From Staphylococcus sp. CAG:324 (GTDB taxonomy: Bacteria; Bacillota_I; Bacilli_A; ML615J-28; CAG-313): DNA of 63,888 nt. Under the pieces are notes generated by a model, which saw only the letters and a program-made list of their open reading frames with translations, was not told the DNA's origin and did no database searches. Numbering within the stretch: position 1 is the first letter of the stretch; each line of letters starts with the position of its first letter. The DNA lies in contig FR890804.1 in assembly GCA_000433035.1 (NCBI GenBank), positions 1 through 63,888 on the forward strand, in the 5' to 3' direction. Below, piece after piece: positions 7,994 to 16,403 of this stretch. The position numbers and the translations under genes are program-made.

Positions 7994-8833
7994 CTAACTA
8001 ATTGCTCTTATAATATTCATTGTAACTAATTTTTCATCATTTAAGACCAATTCTTCCATTTCAAAAGGAATTGGTGCAATTGAATCTAGTTTGATTAACT
8101 GATAATTTCTTCTCACCAATTCTTGATTATCAAAAAGAAGTTGTTTTATTTTCATATCTTTGATTTGTTCTATCTTTTGGTAAATATCATCTATACTACC
8201 ATAATTTCGAATAATTTTTGTAGCAGTTTTAGGACCAACTCCTACAATTCCTTTGATGTTATCAGCAGAATCACCAACTAAAGATTTATAATCCGCATAT
8301 AAATTAGGTTTTATGTTAAATTTATGAAAAATATATTCAGAATCACAAATAATACTATTTTTTCCACGATAACGAATAATTTTAACATTTTCATTCACTA
8401 ATTGAAAGTAGTCACTATCAAATGAAGAAATATAAATTTGAATAGTATTCCCATATTGTTTTACATAACTAGAAATAACATCATCTGTTTCAAACTCTTC
8501 TACTTCTACATACTTAATATGCATGTAATCCAAGGCCTTATAAATATCATTCAATTGAGAAAATGGATTATCATCATCTAAAACTTTGGAATAATCTATG
8601 CGATTCGCTTTATATTCCGGTAAGACTTCATTTCTTTTATTGGGATGTTCGCCATCAAATAAAATGACACAGTGAGTAGGTTCAATCAATCTTATCAATT
8701 TATTTAAAGCTCCGATAAAACCTATTACGGCGTGGATTGACTTTCCATTTTCATTTCTTATTTTATTTGGCATTCCATAAAACATTTGAAACAATAGATT
8801 ATGCCCATCTACTATTAATAATTTATTTTCCAT
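7994..8833 (-). CDS. 5'-3' exonuclease (FEN-like, separate from Pol I)
   Basis: A 279-residue stand-alone 5'-3' exonuclease equivalent to the N-terminal domain of DNA polymerase I. Visible motifs are LLIVDGHNLLFQ with the first metal-binding Asp, EVEEFETDDVI, and the helix-hairpin-helix GDSADNIKGIVGVGPKTA. It would remove RNA primers and flaps during lagging-strand maturation and repair. It lies 2 bases after the DUF4434-like gene, and a GGGGG ribosome binding site sits in that gene's end, so the pair is co-transcribed; I see no functional reason for the pairing. Confidence 0.9.
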   Translation of the reverse strand: MENKLLIVDGHNLLFQMFYGMPNKIRNENGKSIHAVIGFIGALNKLIRLIEPTHCVILFDGEHPNKRNEVLPEYKANRIDYSKVLDDDNPFSQLNDIYKALDYMHIKYVEVEEFETDDVISSYVKQYGNTIQIYISSFDSDYFQLVNENVKIIRYRGKNSIICDSEYIFHKFNIKPNLYADYKSLVGDSADNIKGIVGVGPKTATKIIRNYGSIDDIYQKIEQIKDMKIKQLLFDNQELVRRNYQLIKLDSIAPIPFEMEELVLNDEKLVTMNIIRAIS

Positions 8834-8835
8834 TT

Positions 8836-9855
8836 TTAAAAACCCCCATAGTTGTTTAATGCATCAATATATCTTTTCCCACAAACAGTATCATCAGCAA
8901 TATAATAGTGTGAAATGGAAAAAGTAGCAATTCCTTCCGCAATTTCATTGGCAAAAGCAATTTGATGCATAATTCTTTCTACATCTGCATATCCATTTTT
9001 AGCATATAATTCTAAATTTAAATAAAATTTTGCTTTTGAATTGTTTTTGCAAACTTCCCATATCATATAATTTAACATATTTATATGATTTTCTTTATTT
9101 ATGCTATATTGAATAGCTGCATTGCCATATCCATCTTGGGGCATAAAAACATCTATTTCTCGAAAGTTTGTATTCTTTAGAAATTCTGTCCACATTTTTT
9201 TAGTTTGATTTTTAGTCATTATAAAATTTGATTTTAAAAAAGGGGAAATATAAAGAGGAATATTAGGTGTAAAGCAATCAATATATTGAATGATTTCATT
9301 TATATAATAACTCCAGTTGTTTTCATATTCTGAGGTATTACTATACATTTCATTTGATAGATACCACCCATCCGGTTTATATTGATTCACCAATTCTTCC
9401 AAAACAAATACATCATTTTTTAAAAAAATATGCACACTATCATCATTATATCTATGTTCTTTATCATCCCACCAATATTCATCAAAAGATAAACCTAATA
9501 TAATATTCATTGAGGTATTTTGAGCAGCACTAAAAACCATATCTAAAAAATTAGCATATTTAGTTTCAACAGATGCTGAAGTATCATAGTAACTGATTTC
9601 CATTTTACCTTTATTAAAATTTGCAACATTTTGAATAATTACAGTATCAATACCAAACTCTTTTAATTTCATAAAATGAATATTCATTTCTACTAATTTA
9701 TATTGACAAAAATTCCATGGTTGCAAAAAATCAATTGTTGGCTTTTTTTCTAAATGGTTAAGATTAGTAACATATTTTTTTTGGCAACTCACACAATTCA
9801 GTAATAAGAAAAACATTAATAAAATGAATATAACTCTTTTTTTTTGCATCTTCAT
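8836..9855 (-). CDS. lipoprotein with DUF4434-like TIM-barrel (putative glycoside hydrolase)
   Basis: A 339-residue exported protein. The N-terminal hydrophobic run ends in VSC, a lipobox with Cys near residue 24. The body contains a glycosidase-like pattern: WNFCQYKLVEMN near the start, LSFDEYWWDD, GWYLSNEM, DVFMPQDGYG and FYLNLELY, which match DUF4434 proteins, a family placed among TIM-barrel hydrolases. Acidic residues in SFDEYWWDD and NLELY are candidate catalytic residues. ATGGAG is 8 bases ahead of the third codon, so the real start may be the ATG at 9847-9849. The substrate is unknown; a cell-surface glycan is likely by family analogy. Confidence 0.75.
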   Translation of the reverse strand: MKMQKKRVIFILLMFFLLLNCVSCQKKYVTNLNHLEKKPTIDFLQPWNFCQYKLVEMNIHFMKLKEFGIDTVIIQNVANFNKGKMEISYYDTSASVETKYANFLDMVFSAAQNTSMNIILGLSFDEYWWDDKEHRYNDDSVHIFLKNDVFVLEELVNQYKPDGWYLSNEMYSNTSEYENNWSYYINEIIQYIDCFTPNIPLYISPFLKSNFIMTKNQTKKMWTEFLKNTNFREIDVFMPQDGYGNAAIQYSINKENHINMLNYMIWEVCKNNSKAKFYLNLELYAKNGYADVERIMHQIAFANEIAEGIATFSISHYYIADDTVCGKRYIDALNNYGGF

Positions 9856-9889
9856 ACTCCATTTTTAACTATTATGTTATTTTGAAAAA

Positions 9890-10705
9890 TTATTGATAAC
9901 TTTGATATATAAACTCAAACTGTGGTTTATCATATACATATCCAATACTTTGATATAAATGATTTGATATTGGATTATTCTTATCGACAAAAAGATATGC
10001 TATTTTATGATTAGTTACAATATAATTTGTAAGAAAAGAAACTATTTTTTTGGAAAATCCTTTTTTACGTTCTTTTTCTATCGTATATACAGCTGATATA
10101 CTACACAAACAATCCGTTTCTCTCGTTTTTTTTGCAATAGAAACAATTCTTTTTTTATTTTTTATTATTACAAAATCACTTATATTTTCTTCTACCCTCT
10201 TTAGAGCTGCTTGATAAGAAACTTTATCATCAACGGTTTCTTTATAAAAAGCAACCATTATTTTAGCAATTTCTTCAGCATCCAAAACTTCTGCCCACTT
10301 GACTCCTTTCGTATCAAAATTATTGATTGTATCACACCTCATTATGTCCATTGATAAATGGATAGCGTGAAAACCACCATTTAATTTTTCATAAGATTGT
10401 AAAAAAGTTTCTCCTAAATTTTTATTAGTTAATATTTTATCAAAATAATACTTATTTTTATTCAATACAAGAATTAACTCATCTACTAATTTTAAATCAC
10501 CAAATAATACTAATGGATAATTTTGACAATGAATAGCTAATAAGTAAGAGGCGTTATGATATATTTTTATCATATAATTGTTTCTATCAATTAATTGTAT
10601 TTTTTTAGCATTCTCAACAAAGAATATGGTTTCAAGTTGATGACTAGAAATAATTTGATAATTATCTTTTATAAAATCACTACCACTATTATATATAATA
10701 TTCAT
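9890..10705 (-). CDS. GNAT family N-acetyltransferase
   Basis: A 271-residue protein whose C-terminal half, from about residue 125, is a GNAT acetyl-CoA-binding domain: CSISAVYTIEKERKKGFSKK is the beta4/motif A stretch (usually Q/RxxGxG/A, here KKGFSK) and LFVDKNNPISNHLYQSIGY is motif B. The N-terminal half resembles no domain I can name. The ATG at 10703-10705 follows AAAGGAG; a TTG five codons upstream is unlikely. The substrate cannot be inferred. It is cytoplasmic and lies directly ahead of the DUF4434-like lipoprotein in the same direction. Confidence 0.8.
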   Translation of the reverse strand: MNIIYNSGSDFIKDNYQIISSHQLETIFFVENAKKIQLIDRNNYMIKIYHNASYLLAIHCQNYPLVLFGDLKLVDELILVLNKNKYYFDKILTNKNLGETFLQSYEKLNGGFHAIHLSMDIMRCDTINNFDTKGVKWAEVLDAEEIAKIMVAFYKETVDDKVSYQAALKRVEENISDFVIIKNKKRIVSIAKKTRETDCLCSISAVYTIEKERKKGFSKKIVSFLTNYIVTNHKIAYLFVDKNNPISNHLYQSIGYVYDKPQFEFIYQSYQ

Positions 10706-10741
10706 GTTTGCTCCTTTCAACTTACGAATACAATTGAAAAT

Positions 10742-11350
10742 TTATTTCACTTTTTTTATCTGTAAAATATAAAAAATATAATGTATTATGCTACCAAATA
10801 AAGCAACAATAATATCAATCATAGTATCCCATTGAGGAAGTTTACCATCTTGCATACTTAAAACAACCTTTTGAAAATCAGTTTCATATAAATAATCAAT
10901 GGTAAACTCAATTATTTCCCAGCCTGCCGCAAGTCCTAGAGTAAAAGTGAATTCCAAAATGGCAATTGCAAAAAAATTTATCCTATCTATATGAAATAAT
11001 CTTAAAAAATATATAAAAAAACTACCACTTACAATGCCAAAAAAAGTATGACAAATCGTGTCCCAATAACTTATAAGATCGTAAAAGGCAAAAACACCAC
11101 CTAAAAAAGCACCAATAAAAATCAAAATTGCAATTAAAACATTAACAATTATCGGAGCTTTGACTTCAAGTCGAGTATTGGCAATGGGAATCACACATGA
11201 AAATGCCCAACAACCAAAAACTTGAAAAATGGATAAGATTCTAAACTTATTTATTACTAAATCAACAATGTATACAATTATACCAATAATGAAAAGAATA
11301 ATTGGGACATACCAATCACTATTTATTTGCAACTTTTTATTATTTTTCAT
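10742..11350 (-). CDS. YjdF/DUF2238-like membrane protein
   Basis: A 202-residue protein with about six membrane segments. Motifs YWDTICHTFFG, AAGWEIIEFTIDYL and WDTMIDIIVALFGS match the pattern of YjdF/DUF2238 proteins (conserved WD..H, WE..E and D...D charges inside membrane helices). The charged residues inside hydrophobic segments suggest metal or ion contact, but no biochemical role is established. The gene is followed closely by the GNAT gene and may begin that operon. Confidence 0.7.
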   Translation of the reverse strand: MKNNKKLQINSDWYVPIILFIIGIIVYIVDLVINKFRILSIFQVFGCWAFSCVIPIANTRLEVKAPIIVNVLIAILIFIGAFLGGVFAFYDLISYWDTICHTFFGIVSGSFFIYFLRLFHIDRINFFAIAILEFTFTLGLAAGWEIIEFTIDYLYETDFQKVVLSMQDGKLPQWDTMIDIIVALFGSIIHYIFYILQIKKVK

Positions 11351-11791
11351 TTACCCTCCATTCATCATAATTAAAATCATTATTACATTATATCATAAAA
11401 AATAATTATTCCTCATATAAGTGCTAGTAATTTTTACTAATTCTATTTTTACTGGATTTACTAGATTAAAGCATTCTCAATTTTTCCACTCTTGTTTCTT
11501 TTTCTATTATCACTTTCATAGCATTATAACAAAAAACAATCATAAATATATGTATCTACTATCGTTTTATCTTTTCGTTCTCCTATACTTTTGCAATTTT
11601 TATCTTATATATATTCTTTACAAAACATCATCAAATATTTTATTTTATCAACTAATGTTAAAAACAATTTTCAATAATAATCTTAATACCCCATCTTTTC
11701 TTAATGACAACTCTAAGTAGTATCACTGATTCACCTCAATTTATAATCATTATTTTTTTTGATTTAAATTCTATAAAAATACCCCTAAGAA

Positions 11792-11819
11792 TAAAAATGC
11801 CCTCTTTGTAGAGGACATT
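11792..11819 (-). terminator. terminator downstream of the XRE/repeat-protein operon
   Basis: On the minus strand AATGTCCTCT pairs with AGAGGGCATT (one G-U) and is followed by TTTTATTCTT. It lies about 370 bases beyond the last stop codon of that operon. Confidence 0.6.
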
Positions 11820-11880
11820 TCATTTCATTTACTTCACTGTCATTTGACATCTAAAAAGTTATTTGATATTGTAAATAAAT

Positions 11881-12048
11881 TTCATCTTTAATTGTCAATC
11901 AAAAGTTTTAGTTCTATTTTCCGTAGAAAAAGGCAAAAATATAGCCTTGATTGTAAATCTTATTTTACACCTTAAAAGGTCTAACAACTAAAAAACCCTA
12001 AATTACTTCCATTTTTTAGGGTTTAAAAGTCAAAATAGCCTTTTAGGC
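11881..12048 (-). repeat. dispersed intergenic repeat, copy 4 (divergent)
   Basis: It shares with copies 1-3 the order TTCATCTTTAA, AAAAATATAGCC, TTTTACACC, CAACTAAAAAA, a CCCTAAA...TTTTTAGGGTTT hairpin and CAAAATAGCCTTTTAGGC. It is the only full-length copy not near a tRNA gene or another copy. Confidence 0.6.
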
Positions 12049-12192
12049 AAACACATATGTGCGATTGCCTATTTTGATACAATTTGCACACAGTTGTTTG
12101 AAAACGCATATACCTTGCAGGATTTTACACATACTTAGAAATTGCTATAAATTATATTTAGGCAATATTCTTGTAATCGTATGGGCTATTAT

Positions 12193-13080
12193 TTAATCAT
12201 TAGTTTTGGACAAAATATAATTGAATACTTTCTTCACATCCTCACTATCTAAAAATTGATACAACATATTCATTTCTACATCTTGATACTTACCATTGAT
12301 ATATTCATCTACGAATTTAGATAAACATGTTTTTGAAACAAATGGTACAATAGTTACAATTGAGTGTTTGCAGGCTTTACCTTCTAGAACAAATCTCATA
12401 AATAATTGATCACAATATTCTTTATCTAAAAATGGTAAAATTACTACTATATTTAATTCTTTATACTTTTCATCATCGTTTAATATTTTTTCAACTAATT
12501 CATGTAAATCATTCTTAGACATAAAAGGAAGAGTAAATATGATATTCTTCATCTTGTTATTTTTCTTACCATTGAATATATTATCAAACACACTTGAAAA
12601 CTTATCTTTAAAATCTTTTTCAAATGATACATTATTTTGTCCATTTAAAGAATCGAATTCAACATTTTTACTATTATTTTTTATTTTAACATCATTGAAA
12701 TCAACACCTTCATCATTAAATTTATTAATTTCATCTTCTATTTCATCTAATTCGTCCTCAATTTTATCTAATGTATCTTCAGTATCTGTAGAATAATTTT
12801 TCTTTAAACCATTTAGCATATCTCTTTTCTCTTCTAATAACGAAAAATACTTTGATTTTCCCGTATCATCTAGTTCTTCTATAATATTATCTATTTGTTC
12901 ATTTAAATCTTCTATCTTTTCATTAATATCATCAATAAGTTCAACTTTATCTTCAAATTCATCCTTTTCATCATCACTCGTAAATAATAGTTCATCTTTA
13001 TTATTATAAACTAAAGCATCTTCGTAACTAATAGGTTCATAAACATCTTTCCCATTTATAATTGTTTTTTTTAAAATCAT
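12193..13080 (-). CDS. acidic coiled-coil protein with four C-terminal helical repeats, partner of an XRE regulator
   Basis: A 295-residue protein of unknown function. Residues about 35-125 are highly charged Asp/Glu/Lys and predicted coiled coil. The C-terminal third contains four related units of about 36 residues that begin LPFMSK, LPFLDK, VPFVSK and YQFLDS and continue with a helix ending near ILND, VLEG, INGK and ILSK. The start overlaps the regulator's stop (ATGA), so translation is coupled. I do not recognise a named family. The acidic, repeat-containing design and regulator coupling suggest an effector or sensor working with the XRE protein, which carries a similar LLPKLTIGEQTFL motif at its own end. 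There is no signal peptide or membrane segment, so it is cytoplasmic. Confidence 0.75.
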   Translation of the reverse strand: MILKKTIINGKDVYEPISYEDALVYNNKDELLFTSDDEKDEFEDKVELIDDINEKIEDLNEQIDNIIEELDDTGKSKYFSLLEEKRDMLNGLKKNYSTDTEDTLDKIEDELDEIEDEINKFNDEGVDFNDVKIKNNSKNVEFDSLNGQNNVSFEKDFKDKFSSVFDNIFNGKKNNKMKNIIFTLPFMSKNDLHELVEKILNDDEKYKELNIVVILPFLDKEYCDQLFMRFVLEGKACKHSIVTIVPFVSKTCLSKFVDEYINGKYQDVEMNMLYQFLDSEDVKKVFNYILSKTND

Positions 13081-13529
13081 TTGTCATTTTCCTTTCTTAA
13101 AAAAGTTTGTTCTCCAATAGTTAATTTTGGAAGTAACTCATCCATATTTGCATTTAAACTTTCGTCTTTAATCGCTTTTAAAACCATCATTCTTTCAATC
13201 GGAGAAAATTGATAGAATACTTCTGATAGATTAATTTTTATCTTGCCATCAATTACACTTTGTACTATAAATAATCTATTACGACCCTTAAAGATATCGT
13301 GTTCATCAACGAATAATTCTTCATCTAAACACAATAATTCTTCAAAAGTTACACGGAACAATAGTGATAATTCTAACAATACGTCTATTGAAGGAATACC
13401 TGAACCATTTTCCCACTTACTAACTAGTTGTCTAGATACAAAGAGTTTTTCAGCAACATCTTTTTGTGTAAGATTTAATTCTTCACGACATTTAGTTATT
13501 TTGGATCCAACTTTAACAAAATCAATCAT
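13077..13529 (-). CDS. XRE family transcriptional regulator
   Basis: A 150-residue protein with an N-terminal helix-turn-helix (residues about 8-62: LTQKDVAEKLFVSRQLVSKWE). The C-terminal part holds two motifs resembling the repeats of its downstream partner (YQFSPIERMMVLKAI and LLPKLTIGEQTFL). AAGGAG lies 10 bases ahead of the ATG and a TATAAT box lies further up. It probably regulates its own operon of two genes. The stop TGA overlaps the start of the partner. Confidence 0.85.
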   Translation of the reverse strand: MIDFVKVGSKITKCREELNLTQKDVAEKLFVSRQLVSKWENGSGIPSIDVLLELSLLFRVTFEELLCLDEELFVDEHDIFKGRNRLFIVQSVIDGKIKINLSEVFYQFSPIERMMVLKAIKDESLNANMDELLPKLTIGEQTFLRKENDK

Positions 13530-13551
13530 TGCATCAATCTCCTTACAATAA

Positions 13552-14012
13552 TAATTATATCATATAAATTTTTATAAATCTCATTTTAAGTCTATATGCA
13601 ACTATAAGTGGCATCATGATAAGATTCATATATTACTATACATTTCAATAAAAAAATACTAAATTTCACTTTAGTACTTTTGTTAATTTAAAAATTATAT
13701 TTTCTAAAATAAAATATCAAAACTTATCTTATTTATTTTGATATCTCAAAATAATCATAGCATAGATTTATGAATTTTTCACACCATTAGTGAATTTCGC
13801 TTTATTATTGTTAATTAAATAATTAAATGCAACAAATTAATAGATTAAAAAGCAAATCGTTCCGTGGTTGTTTTGGACAAAAGGAAAAAAACCTGCAAAC
13901 GTGCTGAATTACACTCTTATAAGGCGAAAACGAAATTTACAGAAAGAGAAAAACACCCTATTTACAAAGAAAAAAGGTCTAATACTTTTGTATCAAACCT
14001 TTACTTTTCTAA
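13552..14012. other. 461-base gene-free stretch upstream of the XRE operon
   Basis: It contains a TACTAAA/TTTAGTA hairpin around 13656-13680 and the tRNA-Lys terminator. A plus-strand frame from 13864 that runs into the tRNA-Lys complement is not credible. Confidence 0.5.
13973..14002 (-). terminator. terminator of tRNA-Lys
   Basis: On the minus strand AAAGGTTTGATAC pairs along 13 positions (two G-U) with GTATTAGACCTTT around loop AAAA, followed by TTTCTTT. Confidence 0.8.
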
Positions 14013-14088
14013 TGGTACACCCTTAGGGACTCGAACCCTAGACCCACTGATTAAGAGTCAGTTGCTCTACCAACTGAGCTAAGGGTGC
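14013..14088 (-). tRNA. tRNA-Lys (anticodon CTT)
   Basis: Acceptor GCACCCT/AGGGTGT, D arm AGCTCAGTTGGTAGAGCA, anticodon stem ACTGA/TCAGT with loop CTCTTAA (anticodon CTT), T arm TAGGGTTCGAGTCCCTA, and encoded CCA. Confidence 0.95.
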
Positions 14089-14105
14089 ATCTAACTTACT
14101 AAAAT

Positions 14106-14134
14106 AGTATACTATAATTTTGACTTTTTTGCAA
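14106..14134 (-). promoter_or_regulatory. promoter of tRNA-Lys
   Basis: On the minus strand TTGCAA (14129-14134), 17 bases, TATACT (14106-14111). The same -35 hexamer is seen ahead of tRNA-Gln. Confidence 0.6.
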
Positions 14135-14225
14135 TTAAAACGCTAAAATTATCATTCATATAAAATCTATATAAAAAATACTAAGAATATAAATTAAGAT
14201 ATTCTTAGTATTTTAAGTTATGATA

Positions 14226-16061
14226 CTATTTTTCAACTACATATGTAATGTTACGCCATGTATTATTGATAACACTAAGGCTATATTCACAATACACATT
14301 TTCAACATTTGGATCATTACATACAATATAAAGTACATCATTAACATATTTATAACCAATAGCAACAATCAAATGACCAGCAGTTGTATAAGTTTTTTCA
14401 CTTGAAATCATCGTACCTTTTACACTTAAGGCTACTGGTCCCACATGTGCTAAATGATAAATTAATTCATCAACAGAATACATCCTTGCAACATAAGAAT
14501 TTAACCCATATCCACCCATTGTAACAGTATTATATACCCAATTCCCATAAATATTATTGCCATAGTCACGCACAATACTTGCAATATAACGATGTTCATA
14601 TTCTGCATCAAAACTGCTAAAATGAAAACCATGGTACTTAAGCAACATTGTTGTTGAAGTTGCACTACAAATACTATTTCCTATGACAGGTACGGCACCT
14701 TGATACAATTTAGGAACATCATAAACAACTTCTTTAGGCAAATCTTTGGTGTCAACATAATAACTATAATCAGGAATGGATAAAGCAAAACTAACTAAAG
14801 ATAATTTAGGACTAGCAACACTTAAGGATTTCCTATTTAGCGTTACGGAATATTTAATACCAGTGGCTTTTTTATTATTTAACACTATTACTTCATCAGT
14901 ACTTAATTTAATCATTCCATTATTTTGATCATAAGATGCATTTTGAAGACCTAATCCCCAAGGACTATAGGTAATATATTCGCTCCATACATCATCAACT
15001 TTCACACTTATTTTTAATTCACAAGTAGCATCTGTTGATGAAATCGCTGACCAAGAACCTACTAAAGATGTAAAGCCTAAAGTATTTATTTCTTTTGAAT
15101 AATATGTAGCAGTCACAGTATCATCGGCAAGAACTAACCTATCATTACTAATACTTAAATTCTCTTGTATATTGATATCAAAATCTTTAGCATATTCAAT
15201 AATCTGATGATTCTTAACATCTGGCTCATATTTTGCCAATTTTAAATCAAAAGTTTTTTCCATTTCCTTTTCTCCTAATTTTAAAATAACTGTCATAGAT
15301 ACTATAACTTCTTTATCTTGTAAAGTGACAATTCCCTCATTTGTTAAACAATCAGGATCACTAGATATATAAGTTGCTACAATCCCATAATTAAAATTTG
15401 TTTTCAAATCAAGATTGCCACTAACCATTTCCGGAAAAGATATTTTATCCATTTCCATTTGTAGTTTTTCATCATCTGTATATCCTAAAATTACTATATT
15501 ATATGTAACTTCTTTTGAAAAATTATGAAAATAATAGGTTGCAATCAGTGATACTTTTTTATTACTAGCATATCTTTCAACTATTTTTCCTTCTGAGGTA
15601 AGCAAATAAGTATTTGTAGTTTTCCATTTGATATCTACTCCTTCAATTGCAATAGGAAGTGTTATATCTTGCATAATTTCACTTGGAATTACTACACTTT
15701 TAATGATATCATCAACATAGGCTTCAGCATCTAGCATTGGAATATCTTCTTCTTCAAAATAATCACATCTAGTACATTTTCTTTTTTTCTTACCATTTTG
15801 GGTATATGTTGCTTCTATAATTTCCCAATCTCCTAAATTATGTCCTAAAGCAGGTATTTCAACTTGTTGTTCAAGAATTGTATTACAAATCGAACATTTT
15901 GTACCATTACTTAAACCAGAATTAGTACATGTGGGACTAAATCCATACATAGTTTCCAATATATGTTGATGTTCATTTTTATGATTATCATTATTACAGC
16001 TTGTCACTAAAAATATCAGAAACGTTAAACCAATAAATAAAATTACCTTTTTCATATTCAT
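14226..16061 (-). CDS. large lipoprotein with C-terminal C39-like peptidase domain
   Basis: A 611-residue lipoprotein: signal peptide ending TSC (Cys near residue 22), then a pair of CxxC segments (KCSICNTILEQQVEIPALGH and KCTRCDYFEEED) as found in many Firmicutes surface proteins, then two or three Ig-like beta domains (residues about 115-290), a second beta-rich part, and from about residue 455 a papain-like C39_2 peptidase domain. The candidate nucleophile is the Cys in NSICSATSTTMLLKYHG, the His is in AGHLIVAIGY and the Asn/Asp in CNDPN. C39-like family members cleave peptides or peptidoglycan-linked substrates; the target is unknown. GAGG lies 8 bases ahead of the ATG, with TATAAT further up. 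It is probably anchored outside the cell. Confidence 0.85.
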   Translation of the reverse strand: MNMKKVILFIGLTFLIFLVTSCNNDNHKNEHQHILETMYGFSPTCTNSGLSNGTKCSICNTILEQQVEIPALGHNLGDWEIIEATYTQNGKKKRKCTRCDYFEEEDIPMLDAEAYVDDIIKSVVIPSEIMQDITLPIAIEGVDIKWKTTNTYLLTSEGKIVERYASNKKVSLIATYYFHNFSKEVTYNIVILGYTDDEKLQMEMDKISFPEMVSGNLDLKTNFNYGIVATYISSDPDCLTNEGIVTLQDKEVIVSMTVILKLGEKEMEKTFDLKLAKYEPDVKNHQIIEYAKDFDINIQENLSISNDRLVLADDTVTATYYSKEINTLGFTSLVGSWSAISSTDATCELKISVKVDDVWSEYITYSPWGLGLQNASYDQNNGMIKLSTDEVIVLNNKKATGIKYSVTLNRKSLSVASPKLSLVSFALSIPDYSYYVDTKDLPKEVVYDVPKLYQGAVPVIGNSICSATSTTMLLKYHGFHFSSFDAEYEHRYIASIVRDYGNNIYGNWVYNTVTMGGYGLNSYVARMYSVDELIYHLAHVGPVALSVKGTMISSEKTYTTAGHLIVAIGYKYVNDVLYIVCNDPNVENVYCEYSLSVINNTWRNITYVVEK

Positions 16062-16144
16062 ACTCTTTTCCTCTTTTTTGTTATATTATATCATTATTTT
16101 TCATATAATACAACAAAAAGATTTATAAATCTGAATTGAATTAT

Positions 16145-16173
16145 TTGACTAATAAGCTAAAATTTGATATAAT
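16145..16173 (+). promoter_or_regulatory. promoter of tRNA-Cys
   Basis: TTGACT (16145-16150), 17 bases, TATAAT (16168-16173). The expected start point is about 10 bases ahead of the mature tRNA. Confidence 0.8.
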
Positions 16174-16190
16174 ATTAAATGCTTGATTAT

Positions 16191-16264
16191 GGCTCTGTAG
16201 CCAAGCGGTAAGGCGTGGGTCTGCAACACCCTGATCACCGGTTCAAATCCGGTCGGAGCCTCCA
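16191..16264 (+). tRNA. tRNA-Cys (anticodon GCA)
   Basis: Acceptor GGCTCTG/CGGAGCC, anticodon stem TGGGT/ACCCT with loop CTGCAAC (GCA), T arm ACCGG-TTCAAAT-CCGGT, discriminator T and encoded CCA. It is a single-gene unit with its own promoter and terminator. Confidence 0.95.
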
Positions 16265-16277
16265 TCTTTATAAATCT

Positions 16278-16303
16278 AAGTCTTCAAAAAGAAGACTTTT
16301 TTT
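16278..16303 (+). terminator. terminator of tRNA-Cys
   Basis: AAGTCTTC pairs with GAAGACTT around AAAAA and is followed by TTTTT. Confidence 0.85.
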
Positions 16304-16362
16304 ATTTATATATCGTTTTGCAATGTCTATATGACACACATATGTAGATTTAGATCACTAAT

Positions 16363-16403
16363 AAAAAACATTTGACACTATTACTAGCATCAAATGTTTT
16401 TAT
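16363..16403 (-). terminator. terminator of the endonuclease I lipoprotein gene
   Basis: AAAAAACATTTGA pairs with TCAAATGTTTTTA. It ends the minus-strand gene whose stop codon lies at its edge. Confidence 0.75.

Larger units (their letters stand above)
11351..12192. other. 842-base gene-free stretch
   Basis: It holds the terminator at 11792-11819, repeat copy 4 at 11881-12048 and an extra hairpin, AGGCAA/TTGCCT with an inner CACAT/ATGTG, at 12045-12070. An open frame at 11421-11720 on the plus strand is Phe/Leu/Asn-rich low-complexity sequence without a ribosome binding site, and I do not accept it. Confidence 0.6.

Noticed and set aside
11421..11720. 99-residue plus-strand open frame
   Set aside because: Low-complexity Phe/Leu/Asn sequence with no ribosome binding site, next to A+T-rich spacer.
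13864..14082. 72-residue plus-strand open frame
   Set aside because: It runs into the complement of tRNA-Lys and lacks a ribosome binding site.
14111..14122. ATAGTATACTAT palindrome ahead of tRNA-Lys as an operator
   Set aside because: It coincides with the -10 region of a good promoter and can be explained by A+T-rich composition.
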